From positions 1 to 31,717 of the IMG/VR virus record IMGVR_UViG_3300036652_002376: 31,717 nucleotides of DNA; one strand, given 5' to 3'. The position numbers and the translations under genes were made by a program. The stretch comes from a virus. The notes beneath the pieces are model-generated. The model was not told the origin of the DNA. It searched no databases and saw only the letters and a program-made list of their open reading frames with translations. This document shows positions 1 through 7,863 of the stretch, piece by piece; positions within the stretch are counted from its first letter, which is position 1; each line of letters begins with the position of its first letter.

Positions 1-431
1 AAGCTAATAACTTCTCCAAGTTTTTAAGGGCTAAATCTCCTGAACTTAATATCGCTTTTGAAAACAGTCCTAAAATTTATCAAAACTTAAAAGATGATTC
101 TATCATTGCCAATCTTCTTCCAGATGCAGCTCCTGTCGTATTGGGGGCTGGTAAAACTATTTTTCATCATACAAAAGATCTAGATCTAAAAAACATCACT
201 TTAACAGGCCTTGTAAATAAACTTCCTGGCAAAGTGATAAATGCAATAAGAAATACATCCTCAAAATATCAACTCAACAAAGCATTACAAAATCAAGCAG
301 TAAAAAACGCTGAAGATTCTTATCTTAGAAAGAGTGTAAAAAATATTAACGATACAATGGAGAAAGACATTAAATCATTATTCTCTGGTTCGATAGGGGA
401 GTTAGGGAGGTCCAATGAAAGAAAAAGATGA
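1..431 (+). CDS. C-terminal part of a probable ejection/internal virion protein (5' truncated)
   Basis: The frame is open from base 3 without a stop, so this is the last ~142 residues of a longer protein cut by the window edge, not a gene starting at the internal TTG at 141. The visible part is lysine- and asparagine-rich and mostly predicted helical, with no motif I recognise. It ends in SNERKR and its last 17 bases overlap the next gene. If the genome is circularly permuted, as the gene order suggests, it follows the ejection-protein genes at the right end of the window, so an internal virion or ejection role is likely. That role is inferred from position only. Confidence 0.6.
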   Translation, partial: ANNFSKFLRAKSPELNIAFENSPKIYQNLKDDSIIANLLPDAAPVVLGAGKTIFHHTKDLDLKNITLTGLVNKLPGKVINAIRNTSSKYQLNKALQNQAVKNAEDSYLRKSVKNINDTMEKDIKSLFSGSIGELGRSNERKR

Positions 432-1092
432 TTATGAGGATAAATCTCAAAACATTCGAAATCTTGCTGCTCTTCCTCCTAATGAACTTGCTGAATACTT
501 ATCAGAGTTACATCCTAATATTGGAACAGTAGCTCCAAATATTACCCCTCATATATTTGCCACAGCTGCAAACTCCATTGCTTATTTGAATAGCAAGCTC
601 CCCAATGCGGGCAATGAGCTCCCACAAGATAAATTCATGCCGCCTTCCAAAGCACAAAAAAATGCATGGTTTGATATTTATGAAACTGTGAATAATCCAT
701 TGTCAGTTTTAAAGCATGTGAAAAACAATACTTTGAACAGACACCACGTAGAAGCTCTTCAGGCTGTTTATCCTGATCTACATAAAGAAATGACTTCTAA
801 GATTGCGCAGGAGCTTGGCGAAGCCAAAATGAAAGGGAAATTGATCCCCTATCAAAGAAGGCTTTCTATCTCTCGCTTAACTGGGATTCCAGTGGATTCC
901 ACGATGACAGTTCCTAATATGCAAGCCATAATAAAATCAGCAAGTGTCAATACTGGACCTGAAGCAACTTCACCAGCAAGAAGAGGGAATACAGGGACAG
1001 CTATCAGTCAAATTAACAAAGTGAATGATATTTATCCGACTGAATTACAATCAAGGGAATTACAAAAACAGAAATTAAAATTGGGGAAATAG
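415..1092 (+). CDS. Hypothetical protein, 225 aa, probably virion-associated
   Basis: The start at 415 is well supported by AGGGAGG a few bases upstream, and the gene overlaps the end of the previous gene by 17 bases, which suggests translational coupling. The protein has no signal peptide or membrane segment. It opens with a strongly charged stretch, has a proline/asparagine-rich N-terminal third (to about residue 75), then an alpha-helical, lysine-rich middle. I do not recognise the family. Its place between a probable ejection protein and tail-appendage genes suggests a virion or virion-assembly protein, but nothing in the sequence shows a function. Confidence 0.6.
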   Translation: MKEKDDYEDKSQNIRNLAALPPNELAEYLSELHPNIGTVAPNITPHIFATAANSIAYLNSKLPNAGNELPQDKFMPPSKAQKNAWFDIYETVNNPLSVLKHVKNNTLNRHHVEALQAVYPDLHKEMTSKIAQELGEAKMKGKLIPYQRRLSISRLTGIPVDSTMTVPNMQAIIKSASVNTGPEATSPARRGNTGTAISQINKVNDIYPTELQSRELQKQKLKLGK

Positions 1093-1101
1093 GAGTAAAA
1101 C

Positions 1102-1515
1102 ATGTCTAGTAAAAATCAATTTCCTGTTGTGTTCAATTGGCAAACTATTTCGCCAATTACAGGATTCTTACCTACGCCATATCAAACAGGGTCTGTGCCT
1201 TCAGGAGTTGTGTCTGGAGATATGTCTACAACTATTTATTCTCAAATTATTGATTTGAGCAAAATGGATATTACAGGACTTGAAGTAACGTGGACAGGAG
1301 TTCCTGTGGGAGTGTTTGAAGTATACGCTTCTAATTCTGGTGTAAATTTCTATGCCTTGAGTTTTGCGCCAAGTTTAGGCCAGCCTCTAGGTTCAGCAAG
1401 TGGATACACAGTTCAATTAGAACTTTATCCTTTTAAATATATCATGCTTCAATACACTGCTACTTCAGGGGCAGGAAATTTAACTGTTTACGGACAAAAT
1501 AAGGACTTAAACTAA
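1102..1515 (+). CDS. Small beta-rich tail-appendage protein, 137 aa
   Basis: Starts 9 bases after the previous gene with AGGAG before the ATG at 1102. The sequence is rich in beta-branched residues, Ser, Thr and Gly, with almost no charged residues until the end (KDLN), as in beta-sandwich virion proteins. The pattern around residues 45-75 (QIIDLSKMDITGLEVTW, then a short VFEVYASNSG strand) and the closing YIMLQYTATSG...LTVYGQ resemble a small protein seen next to fiber genes in other phages. I infer a structural, fiber-associated role. Enzymatic function is unlikely because no catalytic motif is visible. Confidence 0.6.
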   Translation: MSSKNQFPVVFNWQTISPITGFLPTPYQTGSVPSGVVSGDMSTTIYSQIIDLSKMDITGLEVTWTGVPVGVFEVYASNSGVNFYALSFAPSLGQPLGSASGYTVQLELYPFKYIMLQYTATSGAGNLTVYGQNKDLN

Positions 1516-1524
1516 GGGGATTAT

Positions 1525-2535
1525 ATGGCATCTTATTCATGGCCTGGAACAAGTAACGCATCAGTAGGCACTAATGGACAACCAGCCCCGCTCTTCTCAA
1601 CTGAGATAGGTGGCATTAATACTGTCACAGGGTTTTTAAATCCTTATTCAGCGACTGCTCCTGGAGTTGAAGGGGCAGTTTTAATGACTGTGCAAGGAGC
1701 CACAAGTGGCGTCCCCCTTAATACAAACGTTGCACAGTGGGGCGGAGTCGCTACAACGCTGGGCCAGAAAGCCATGGCAGCGTCTGTGCCTGTTGTGATT
1801 GCCTCAGATCAATCTGATGTGCCTGTGAATTTGCATAAAATTGGTGGAGCTGCTTATGTTTTAGGACAAGCCGTAATGGCTTCTTCTGCTCCTGTGGTGA
1901 TCGCAAGCAATCAGACGCCAATCCCAGTGACTCCAGCAGCTTTATCCGTTTTCGATGTCAACCTCACAGAAGTGGGGGGATCTGCAGTTGCTTTAGGTCA
2001 GACAACTATGTCTGCATCTATTCCAATGGTAATCGCTTCTGATCAAACTGCAGTTCCTGTTTCTGGAACAGTAACAGCGAATCAAGGGACTGCAAATGCT
2101 ACCCCTTGGAATGAAAATATTGCTCAGTATGGGGGAGCAAATACAAGCTTAGGACAAAAAGCGATGGCAAGTTCAATACCTGTCGCTTTGGCGTCTGATC
2201 AATCTGCAATTCCTACTACAAGTACTACGGGTGGAAATGTTCCACTGCAATTTGTTCGGAATGTTTATTCAAGCACAAATGTCACTACTGCTGCTTATGT
2301 GCAATTGATTGCATCAACAAGTGGAACAACTAATAATCTCTTCATATTCGATAGCTCAGGACAAACAATGGCTTTGGCTTTTGGTGGGAGCGGTTCAGAA
2401 GTTCAGCAATTTTTAATCCCTCCTGGAGGTTTAGGTCCTATGCCAATTAAGATTCCATCCGGGACAAGAGTTTCAATTATTGCAATTTCCGCTAATGCAA
2501 CTGCTGGCGAAATTGATTTAAATCTATTTACATAA
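1525..2535 (+). CDS. Tail-appendage protein with four ~34-residue repeats, 336 aa
   Basis: ATG at 1525 follows an AAGGGGAT ribosome site; the next gene has the same site in the same position. Four degenerate repeats are visible at about residues 68-101, 102-135, 146-179 and 198-231. Each carries a core like LGQKAMAASVPVVIASDQ followed by a VPV-type strand. This repeat occurs in many phage tail or fiber proteins and is thought to build a fibrous beta structure; that is family knowledge, not shown here. The C-terminal ~100 residues are a different, beta-rich domain (PLQFVRNVYSSTNVTTAAY...) that could be a jelly-roll-like head. It probably forms part of a fiber or its base together with its neighbours. 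Confidence 0.7.
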   Translation: MASYSWPGTSNASVGTNGQPAPLFSTEIGGINTVTGFLNPYSATAPGVEGAVLMTVQGATSGVPLNTNVAQWGGVATTLGQKAMAASVPVVIASDQSDVPVNLHKIGGAAYVLGQAVMASSAPVVIASNQTPIPVTPAALSVFDVNLTEVGGSAVALGQTTMSASIPMVIASDQTAVPVSGTVTANQGTANATPWNENIAQYGGANTSLGQKAMASSIPVALASDQSAIPTTSTTGGNVPLQFVRNVYSSTNVTTAAYVQLIASTSGTTNNLFIFDSSGQTMALAFGGSGSEVQQFLIPPGGLGPMPIKIPSGTRVSIIAISANATAGEIDLNLFT

Positions 2536-2544
2536 GGGGATAAC

Positions 2545-5355
2545 ATGAGTTCACCAGTTCTATGGGGTCCGAATTACTCAAATGACTTACAAAGTGGAAT
2601 AGGATTTAGCAATGGAGCAGGCCCTTCTATTCAAACAGGGACAGTAAATCCTAGTGCAGTAGCTACTGCTGGAGTAGAGGGCTCTTTATATTTAAATTCA
2701 TCCAGTGGGATCACCTACCAAAAGCAAGATAACGGATCGAGCACTAATTGGTCTCCTCTTGCCATTACCACAGGTACCTTTACTCAAGGTTCAGTCATAT
2801 TTGCAGGTTCAGGCGGAGTTTTATCTCAAGATAATACGAACTTCTTTTGGGATGAAGCAAACTTAAGACTCTCTCTAGGGGGACATTTACATACTGCAGC
2901 TCTTGGAATTTCCTCAACAGGTGGGACACAAGTAGGGATTGATTTAACGTCTACTTCCGCAAATACAGCTCTTCAAGTCAGTAATCAAGGAGCTCAATTT
3001 GTTGCTCAATTCATTAATTCTACCAATTCAGCAACTCAAGGCGCTGCATTCGGGGGGGCTTTTAGTCGAGGGACAACTTCTGCAAGAACGCAATCCTTAG
3101 CGGGTGATCAGCTCATGACCTTCACAGGTCAAGGCTATACTGGAACTCAATTTGGTCCTGGTTATTCAGGAGCCATTGCAGTGATTGCGACTGAAAACAC
3201 AACTGCTTCTGCAAACGGAGGAGAGCTTGTTTTTGCTTCCACTCCTAATGGGACTTTAGTGCCCTCTCCTGGCCTTATTTTAGGTCAAAATCAACTCATT
3301 CAACTTCCTGCTTATACGACTGCAGGGGTGTTAGTGAATGATACTTCTGGGAATGTGACGGCAACAGCAGTGCTTCCTGTCTCAAAAGGAGGGACAGGGG
3401 ATATAACTTTGACTGCTTATGCTGTGCTTACAGGAGGAATCACGCCCACAGGAGCTCTTCAACAAGTCTCAGGGCTTGGAACAGCCGGGCAAATTCTTAC
3501 TTCCAATGGAGCAGGGGCACTTCCTACTTGGCAAGCTTTAGGTGGAGGAGGTCCCTACTCTCCTACAGTTCAAAGATTTACATCTGGAAGTGGAACATAT
3601 ACTACGCCTGCCAACGTTCAATACATTAAAGTAAGAATGGTAGGTGGTGGCGGTGGTGGATCTGGAAGTGGATCTTCTACTCCTGCAACCCCCCCTACAG
3701 ATGGTGGTACTACAACATTTGGTAGCTCATTATTAACTGCTAATGGAGGCAGCCACGGTGCTTCTTTTAGTGCTGGGGGGTCAGGTGGTAATGTAGTGGT
3801 TAATTCTCCTGCTATTTCTATAATTACCGCCTCAGGTGGGTCAGGTGGTGGTTATAGTGCAAATGCTACCTCCAGCGCTAGTTTACCTGGGGGGTCAGGT
3901 GGTGGTTCTTATTTTTCCTCTGTAGGAACAGGTGGTGGGCAGGATGCTGGTAATAATGCTCCTGCAAATAGTGGTGCTGGTGGAGCGGGTGCTGGGAGTG
4001 GTAGTACATCAGGTTCTGATGGTGGAGCTGGAGGTGGCGCAGGTGGGTATGTTGAAGCTATTATAAGTTCACCTTCTTCTACATATTCTTACTCAGTAGG
4101 TTCTGGTGGAAGTGGTGGAAGTGCTGGTACTTCAGGATATGTCGGTGGTAACGGTGGTAGTGGTGTTATTGAAGTTGAAGAATACTATTCTCCAGTTGCT
4201 GCAGCTACTTCAGGTGGGGGGGCTTATACTCCCTCAGTACAAAAGTTTTTAAGTGGTTCTGGTACATATACAACTCCCGCTGGCGTTACATACATTGAAG
4301 TTGAAATGGTCGGTGGTGGCGGCGGAGCTGGTGGCTTTGGGACTGCATCTCCTGGAGCTGGTGGAAGCGGTGGTAATACTACATTCGGTACTTCTCTTCT
4401 AGTAACCAACGGTGGTTCAGGTGGTTCAGCAGCTGTATTTTCAGGCATTACTCCAGGTGGAGCTGGTGGTACAGCTTCATTAGGGACAGGTCCTATCGGT
4501 ATAGCTCTAACAGGAGCTTCAGGCCAAGGTGGTAATGCTAACGGAGCTTCAAACGCAGCTCCTAACGGTGCTATGGGGGGTTCATCCCCATTCGGTGGTG
4601 CTGGCCCAGGTGCATCTTTTAACGTAACTGGTGTTGCGGCTGTGCCTAACACAGGTTCGGGTGGTGGATCTGCAGGACCTGGAGGTGTGGCTTCTACTTC
4701 AGCAGGTGGTGGAGGTGGTGCTGGTGGTTACGTTAAAGCAATTATTACATCTCCTAGTTCAACCTACAGTTACGCTGTAGGTGCTGGAGGAACTGCTGGT
4801 ACAGCAGGTACTGGTGGTAATCCTGGAGGCGCTGGTGGGAGTGGTGTCATTATCGTTACTGAGCACTACGCTAACGGTGCAGTTGGAACAGCTACAAACG
4901 TGACTGGTGTAGTTGCTGTAGCGAATGGTGGAACTGGATTAAATGCATATGTAAATGCTAGATACTATTCTTCCACAAGTTCTATATCAGGGTCCTTTGG
5001 GGTAGTAGTGTATGCAACTAAAGATTTTGATAATGGTACGGGTTCTCCAAACTATAATACATCCACCGGTGTTTACACCATACCGGTGTCAGGGGTGTAT
5101 CAAATAAATGCAGGACTTATAGTTAATGGAACTTCAATTTCAAACCCTACCTTAGCTATATTTAAAAATGGTTCAGAAAAAACGGAAGGCAATAGTCTTT
5201 CACCTTCTGGTACCGCGGGGGCAGTAGCAGTAAATGATATTATTAGCTGTTCAGCGGGGGACACAATTTCTATAGAAGCAGAGTGTAATGGATCAGGGTT
5301 GTCAATAGGTTCAAGTAATGTAAGAAATTGGTTCTCTATAGCAAAGATCGGGTAA
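2545..5355 (+). CDS. Large glycine-rich tail fiber with C1q-like tip, 936 aa
   Basis: ATG at 2545 follows AAGGGGATAAC. Regions in order: an N-terminal domain shared with the upstream gene's style (GVEGSLYLNSSSG); a beta-rich shaft to about residue 275; a VSKGGTG linker near 280; glycine-rich module 1 (about 335-553) and module 2 (about 558-775), both starting with a TSGSGTYTTPA-like or LSGSGTYTTPA-like segment followed by MVGGGGG; a VVAVANGGTG linker near 785; and a C-terminal domain of about 135 residues with the C1q-like pattern (NTSTGVYTIPVSGVYQINA, ending NWFSIAKIG). Glycine-rich modules of this type are known from phage adhesins, and C1q/TNF-like tips bind receptors in other systems. The likely job is host recognition. 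The modules are diverged tandem copies. A remnant of a second tip lies just downstream. Confidence 0.82.
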   Translation: MSSPVLWGPNYSNDLQSGIGFSNGAGPSIQTGTVNPSAVATAGVEGSLYLNSSSGITYQKQDNGSSTNWSPLAITTGTFTQGSVIFAGSGGVLSQDNTNFFWDEANLRLSLGGHLHTAALGISSTGGTQVGIDLTSTSANTALQVSNQGAQFVAQFINSTNSATQGAAFGGAFSRGTTSARTQSLAGDQLMTFTGQGYTGTQFGPGYSGAIAVIATENTTASANGGELVFASTPNGTLVPSPGLILGQNQLIQLPAYTTAGVLVNDTSGNVTATAVLPVSKGGTGDITLTAYAVLTGGITPTGALQQVSGLGTAGQILTSNGAGALPTWQALGGGGPYSPTVQRFTSGSGTYTTPANVQYIKVRMVGGGGGGSGSGSSTPATPPTDGGTTTFGSSLLTANGGSHGASFSAGGSGGNVVVNSPAISIITASGGSGGGYSANATSSASLPGGSGGGSYFSSVGTGGGQDAGNNAPANSGAGGAGAGSGSTSGSDGGAGGGAGGYVEAIISSPSSTYSYSVGSGGSGGSAGTSGYVGGNGGSGVIEVEEYYSPVAAATSGGGAYTPSVQKFLSGSGTYTTPAGVTYIEVEMVGGGGGAGGFGTASPGAGGSGGNTTFGTSLLVTNGGSGGSAAVFSGITPGGAGGTASLGTGPIGIALTGASGQGGNANGASNAAPNGAMGGSSPFGGAGPGASFNVTGVAAVPNTGSGGGSAGPGGVASTSAGGGGGAGGYVKAIITSPSSTYSYAVGAGGTAGTAGTGGNPGGAGGSGVIIVTEHYANGAVGTATNVTGVVAVANGGTGLNAYVNARYYSSTSSISGSFGVVVYATKDFDNGTGSPNYNTSTGVYTIPVSGVYQINAGLIVNGTSISNPTLAIFKNGSEKTEGNSLSPSGTAGAVAVNDIISCSAGDTISIEAECNGSGLSIGSSNVRNWFSIAKIG

Positions 5356-5432
5356 AATATGAAATTCTTACTAATACTATCCTTTTCTTCGACTCCTTAT
5401 TACAATTGGTTAACTATTGAGAAAGTAGGATG
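5356..5432 (+). pseudogene. Remnant of a fiber C-terminus, in frame after the fiber stop
   Basis: Immediately after the fiber's TAA, the same reading frame stays open for 24 codons from ATG 5359 and ends YYNWLTIEKVG-stop. The fiber itself ends VRNWFSIAKIG-stop. The two ends match at N, W, I, K and G, with conservative changes between. This is most simply the tail of an older or alternative C1q-like tip left after recombination exchanged the tip. No ribosome site precedes ATG 5359. Stop-codon read-through giving a 25-residue extension is possible but less likely. The match is short, so confidence is moderate. Confidence 0.4.
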
Positions 5433-5435
5433 ATT

Positions 5436-5981
5436 ATGTCACTTCAACCTGGCACAAATAGGCAAGTCCCCGATCACTCGATCATGGATTATTATAATAA
5501 GCAGACTTATCTTGGGAATGGATATGTTTATTCTCTGGATGCAGCGGAACCTGCGACTACATCAGAGTTTCCGGTTCTTCTTCTAAAGAATCCTACAATC
5601 ACCGCAGTTGCGTTTCCAGCACAAGGGACGAATGTTTATCCGTCTTTGTTTGTGAAGTTTCTGCGAATTCTTTGTGAAACCGCAAGCCAGAGTGTGATTT
5701 TAAGAGTTTATCTGAATCCTACCGTGACAGCAGTAGGGACAGTAAAGACTCCAGTGAATTTAAGGATTGCATCTCCAAACACAAGTGTTTCAGCATTATC
5801 AATCAACCCTACGGTGAGTTCAAATGGAAAACTTGTTAGCGTGCTTGCTTCATCTGCATTTACTCCTTCAAGTGGAAGTGAACTATTGGTCTTGGATCCT
5901 GGACAATCCTTGCTTCTCACTGCTCAGGCAAGCTCTAACACAACCCTCCTCGGACTGGACGTACACTGGTATGAAATGTAA
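5436..5981 (+). CDS. Hypothetical tail/virion protein, 181 aa
   Basis: I chose ATG 5436 over ATG 5430 because AGGA (5427-5430) lies 5 bases upstream of 5436. The product is neutral and beta-rich, with an N-terminal segment MSLQPGTNRQVPDHSIMDYY and a C-terminal LDPGQSLLLTAQAS...DVHWYEM. The alternation of strands and the absence of charged helices suggest a beta-sandwich structural protein. It sits between the fiber gene and the lysis genes and overlaps the endolysin start by 11 bases. I infer a virion or fiber-associated protein; the exact role is unknown. Confidence 0.6.
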   Translation: MSLQPGTNRQVPDHSIMDYYNKQTYLGNGYVYSLDAAEPATTSEFPVLLLKNPTITAVAFPAQGTNVYPSLFVKFLRILCETASQSVILRVYLNPTVTAVGTVKTPVNLRIASPNTSVSALSINPTVSSNGKLVSVLASSAFTPSSGSELLVLDPGQSLLLTAQASSNTTLLGLDVHWYEM

Positions 5982-6420
5982 TGCCGAAGGGATTGAGCTG
6001 ATTAAAGAGTTCGAAGGCATGCTTTTACATACTTACCTCGATCAAAAAGGTATCCGTACGATTGGGTATGGGCACACGGGTGAAGATGTTTATGCAGGCC
6101 TTCAGATCTCTCAAGCAGAAGCTGAGGCCATGCTCTTACATGATCTGGTTAAGTTTGAAGCAGGCGTCGATAGACTTGTCAGAATCAAGATCAATGAGAA
6201 CGAATTTTCAGCCTTGGTGAGTTTTGTTTACAATTTAGGAGTTGGCGCACTGGCTCATTCGAAACTTTTGTACTTCCTAAACGCAAATAAGAGAGAGGAA
6301 GCATCAAACGAATTTTCAAGGTGGGACGAATGCGACGGGAAACCAGATCCAGGACTTCTAAGAAGACGAAAAGCAGAGCAAGGACTCTTTCTAAAACCAA
6401 TTGCGGGGACAGAACTATGA
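5971..6420 (+). CDS. Endolysin, GH24 (T4-type) lysozyme, 149 aa
   Basis: Cleaves the beta-1,4 bond between N-acetylmuramic acid and N-acetylglucosamine in peptidoglycan, to burst the host. The GH24 signature is clear with the start at 5971: IKEFEG with E15, then D24 and T30 in LDQKGIRTIGYGHT, giving the family spacing E-x8-D-x5-T. The length (149 aa) is normal for this family. There is no signal peptide or SAR segment, so export probably depends on a holin. It overlaps the upstream gene by 11 bases and the downstream gene by 4 (ATGA), with only a weak ribosome site of its own, which suggests coupled translation. Longer readings upstream of 5971 only read another frame of the previous gene. 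Confidence 0.93.
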   Translation: MKCNAEGIELIKEFEGMLLHTYLDQKGIRTIGYGHTGEDVYAGLQISQAEAEAMLLHDLVKFEAGVDRLVRIKINENEFSALVSFVYNLGVGALAHSKLLYFLNANKREEASNEFSRWDECDGKPDPGLLRRRKAEQGLFLKPIAGTEL

Positions 6421-6584
6421 GTATTCTCACCATTCTCAAGATTGTGGTGACAGTGGGGTATCCCCTTGTGGAGTATTTTATGGGGAAAACAAATTCAGGG
6501 AGTGTCATAGGGCATTTCCTTCAACGCTTAGGGCTTGAAAAAGCTCCGAGTGAAACTGCAAATCAAACAGAGGAAATCAAATGA
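6417..6584 (+). CDS. Small membrane-associated protein in the lysis cassette, 55 aa
   Basis: The start at ATG 6417 overlaps the endolysin stop as ATGA, and its own stop overlaps the next start in the same way. Residues 2-22 (ILTILKIVVTVGYPLVEYFMG) form one hydrophobic helix. The rest is polar, ending in a glutamate-rich tail. Size and place next to the endolysin fit a holin or accessory lysis protein, but the single, rather short helix is not a clear match to a holin class. It could instead be a membrane-anchoring structural factor. Confidence 0.5.
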   Translation: MSILTILKIVVTVGYPLVEYFMGKTNSGSVIGHFLQRLGLEKAPSETANQTEEIK

Positions 6585-6919
6585 ATACAGACCTTAAAGT
6601 TTTAATTGACCTTATTTTCGCAGCCATTGCCTTAGGTAAAGATATTGCGGCCAAAGATAGTTTCATCTCGCTTCTTCCTGATGCTTATCATTTGATGGAA
6701 GCTGCAAAGCCAACAGCTTCTTCTATGAATTCAGCAGGATTACAAGAACTTGAAAAAGAAGTGTCTGCTCTCGTAAATGCTGCCAATGAACAAGATCTCA
6801 TGGCGTATGTAGAATCCAAGATTGGATCCAGTGAGAGTGCGAAGACTCAGGCTGTCATGCAAGCAGCAATGGGTGTTGTACAAGCAGCAATGTCATTACG
6901 TTCAGCACTTATTTCTTAA
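6581..6919 (+). CDS. Hypothetical protein downstream of the endolysin, 112 aa
   Basis: ATG 6581 overlaps the preceding stop by 4 bases and has GGAA upstream. The protein is mostly helical. Residues 5-20 (LKVLIDLIFAAIALGK) are moderately hydrophobic, and the C-terminal 30 residues are alanine/methionine-rich (MQAAMGVVQAAMSL). No known motif is seen. It is the last gene of the lysis run and is followed by a GC-rich hairpin. A lysis or membrane role is possible from context, but I cannot assign one. Confidence 0.55.
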   Translation: MNTDLKVLIDLIFAAIALGKDIAAKDSFISLLPDAYHLMEAAKPTASSMNSAGLQELEKEVSALVNAANEQDLMAYVESKIGSSESAKTQAVMQAAMGVVQAAMSLRSALIS

Positions 6920-6954
6920 ACTATTTTAATTGTAATTGAGAAAAGTTAAAAAAA

Positions 6955-6986
6955 ATCCTCGGGGGGATTTACATCCCACCGAGGAT
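6955..6986. terminator. GC-rich hairpin after the lysis genes (terminator-like)
   Basis: ATCCTCGG pairs with CCGAGGAT, then one mismatch, then GGGAT with ATCCC around a 4-base loop. A run of eight A lies just before the left arm (6948-6955), so it reads as a classical terminator on the minus strand. On the plus strand only AGTTTAAC follows, so it would be weaker for the lysis genes. Confidence 0.55.
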
Positions 6987-7010
6987 AGTTTAACTTGAAT
7001 TTGCTACAAT

Positions 7011-7053
7011 AAGTTGAAAACATCTTCGCCGAATCTGGCAAAAATTTCAACTT
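7011..7053. repeat. Perfect 9-bp inverted repeat before the structured RNA
   Basis: AAGTTGAAA (7011-7019) and TTTCAACTT (7045-7053) enclose a small GCC/GGC hairpin (7028-7039). It could be the first domain of the structured RNA, an operator or a processing site. There is no T-run after it, so it is not a terminator on the plus strand. Confidence 0.45.
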
Positions 7054-7062
7054 AAAAATAGC

Positions 7063-7490
7063 AAGAGGGTACGGTCTAGCAATAGAGACCAAAATAGAGA
7101 CTCAGTCTCTGTGACGACCTAGGGTCGTTCCGGTATATGGATGTACCGTAAGCACAGCAGCGGGCCCCCAGATGGGGATTAGCGCCGCTGCACTAACGGG
7201 TATGACGACGTGGCTCCCTTCAGGAAACACTTTGAAGTCTTGGCGGATGGATAAGTGCTTCATGAATAACCACAGTAGAAATCAGGGTAACACTCCGGCC
7301 TCAATACTCACAGTAGAGCCACATGAGCCCGGACAAGAGGAAATCACTCCTCGGTTAGCGCCTGACACAAGTTGTTAAGTAGTTTGCAAATACCGGACCT
7401 ATCGGAAATACGCAAGCGAAATACAGGGGTGAATTCCTAAAGAATAAGAAAAAAGCAACCCTCTTTTAGGTATTCCTACGTTCACCGCTT
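7063..7490 (+). ncRNA. Candidate large structured non-coding RNA (~430 nt)
   Basis: No credible gene lies between 6920 and 7544, and this stretch is packed with complementary pairs. At the 5' end is a row of hairpins: 7073-7077/7086-7090; 7096-7101/7105-7110; 7114-7119/7123-7128; 7131-7135/7144-7148; and 7157-7163/7185-7191 (GCAGCGG/CCGCTGC) enclosing CCCC/GGGG. Further pairs are 7210-7213/7270-7273 and GAGGA/TCCTC near 7337-7352. At the 3' end is a nested arm: 7414-7418/7486-7490, 7429-7433/7481-7485 and 7436-7441/7465-7470. Its loop holds ACCCTCTT (7458-7465), complementary to AAGAGGGT at 7063-7070, which would join the two ends. I do not recognise it as RNase P, tmRNA or a group I intron. 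A TACAAT box at 7005-7010 could be a -10 element, without a good -35. The strand is assumed from the flanking genes. Confidence 0.55.
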
Positions 7491-7497
7491 AGGAAAC

Positions 7498-7518
7498 ACT
7501 AAATAAAACAGATTTAGT
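7498..7518. repeat. AT-rich 7-bp hairpin after the structured RNA
   Basis: ACTAAAT (7498-7504) pairs with ATTTAGT (7512-7518) around a 7-base loop and is followed by TTAAAG. It may mark the end of the RNA, but it is too AT-rich and has too short a U tract for a confident terminator call. Confidence 0.35.
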
Positions 7519-7544
7519 TTAAAGCAGAAACTGGAGTAGTTAAA

Positions 7545-7856
7545 ATGGATGTTAAAGATAAGAAGATAAATCTCTGGAAGCTTTCAGATGAAGAGTTAAA
7601 AAAAATAAGAGATCAAATTGAAGAATCGAGAAAAGCAGGCCTTTACTTAACTCGAGATCAAATGACAATCCTAAATCTTCTTTATACGATCGACGCACTG
7701 AAGAAAGAAAAAATTCACGATAAGCGAAATGCAAATAAGTCAAAAAAAAGAATAAAGGGATTTCTCAATATGATAGAGAAAGAGAAATCTAAACCTCAAA
7801 CTCAAATCGTAATCCCTAGACAGACAATCATCTTAAAAAGAACGAGAGAGAGTTAA
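7545..7856 (+). CDS. Small basic helical protein, 103 aa
   Basis: ATG 7545 has GGAG about 10 bases upstream. The sequence is highly charged and probably all helical: LSDEELKKIRDQIEESRKAG at residues 13-32, then a lysine/arginine-rich region (about 55-75) and a basic C-terminus ending LKRTRES. Nucleic-acid binding is plausible from the charge, but no known DNA-binding motif is visible. It is the only gene between the structured RNA and the leftward cluster and converges with that cluster. Confidence 0.55.
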   Translation: MDVKDKKINLWKLSDEELKKIRDQIEESRKAGLYLTRDQMTILNLLYTIDALKKEKIHDKRNANKSKKRIKGFLNMIEKEKSKPQTQIVIPRQTIILKRTRES

Positions 7857-7863
7857 AAAAGAA

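Noticed and set aside
1740-2220. CRISPR-like or DNA repeat array
   Set aside because: The repeats are degenerate protein repeats of a tail gene, without identical DNA units or spacers.
4224-4652. 142-aa proline-rich ORF on the minus strand
   Set aside because: It is the complement of GGT/GGA glycine repeats of the fiber gene and has no ribosome site.
7172-7378. 68-aa ORF inside the structured RNA region
   Set aside because: The composition is not protein-like, there is no ribosome site, and it spans several predicted stems.
7063-7490. RNase P RNA, tmRNA or group I intron as identity of the structured RNA
   Set aside because: I could not find the RNase P GAGGAAAGUCC/ACAGAANC pair, the tRNA-like ends of tmRNA, or a P3-P8/P7 group I core. 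The flanking sequence is not split coding sequence.
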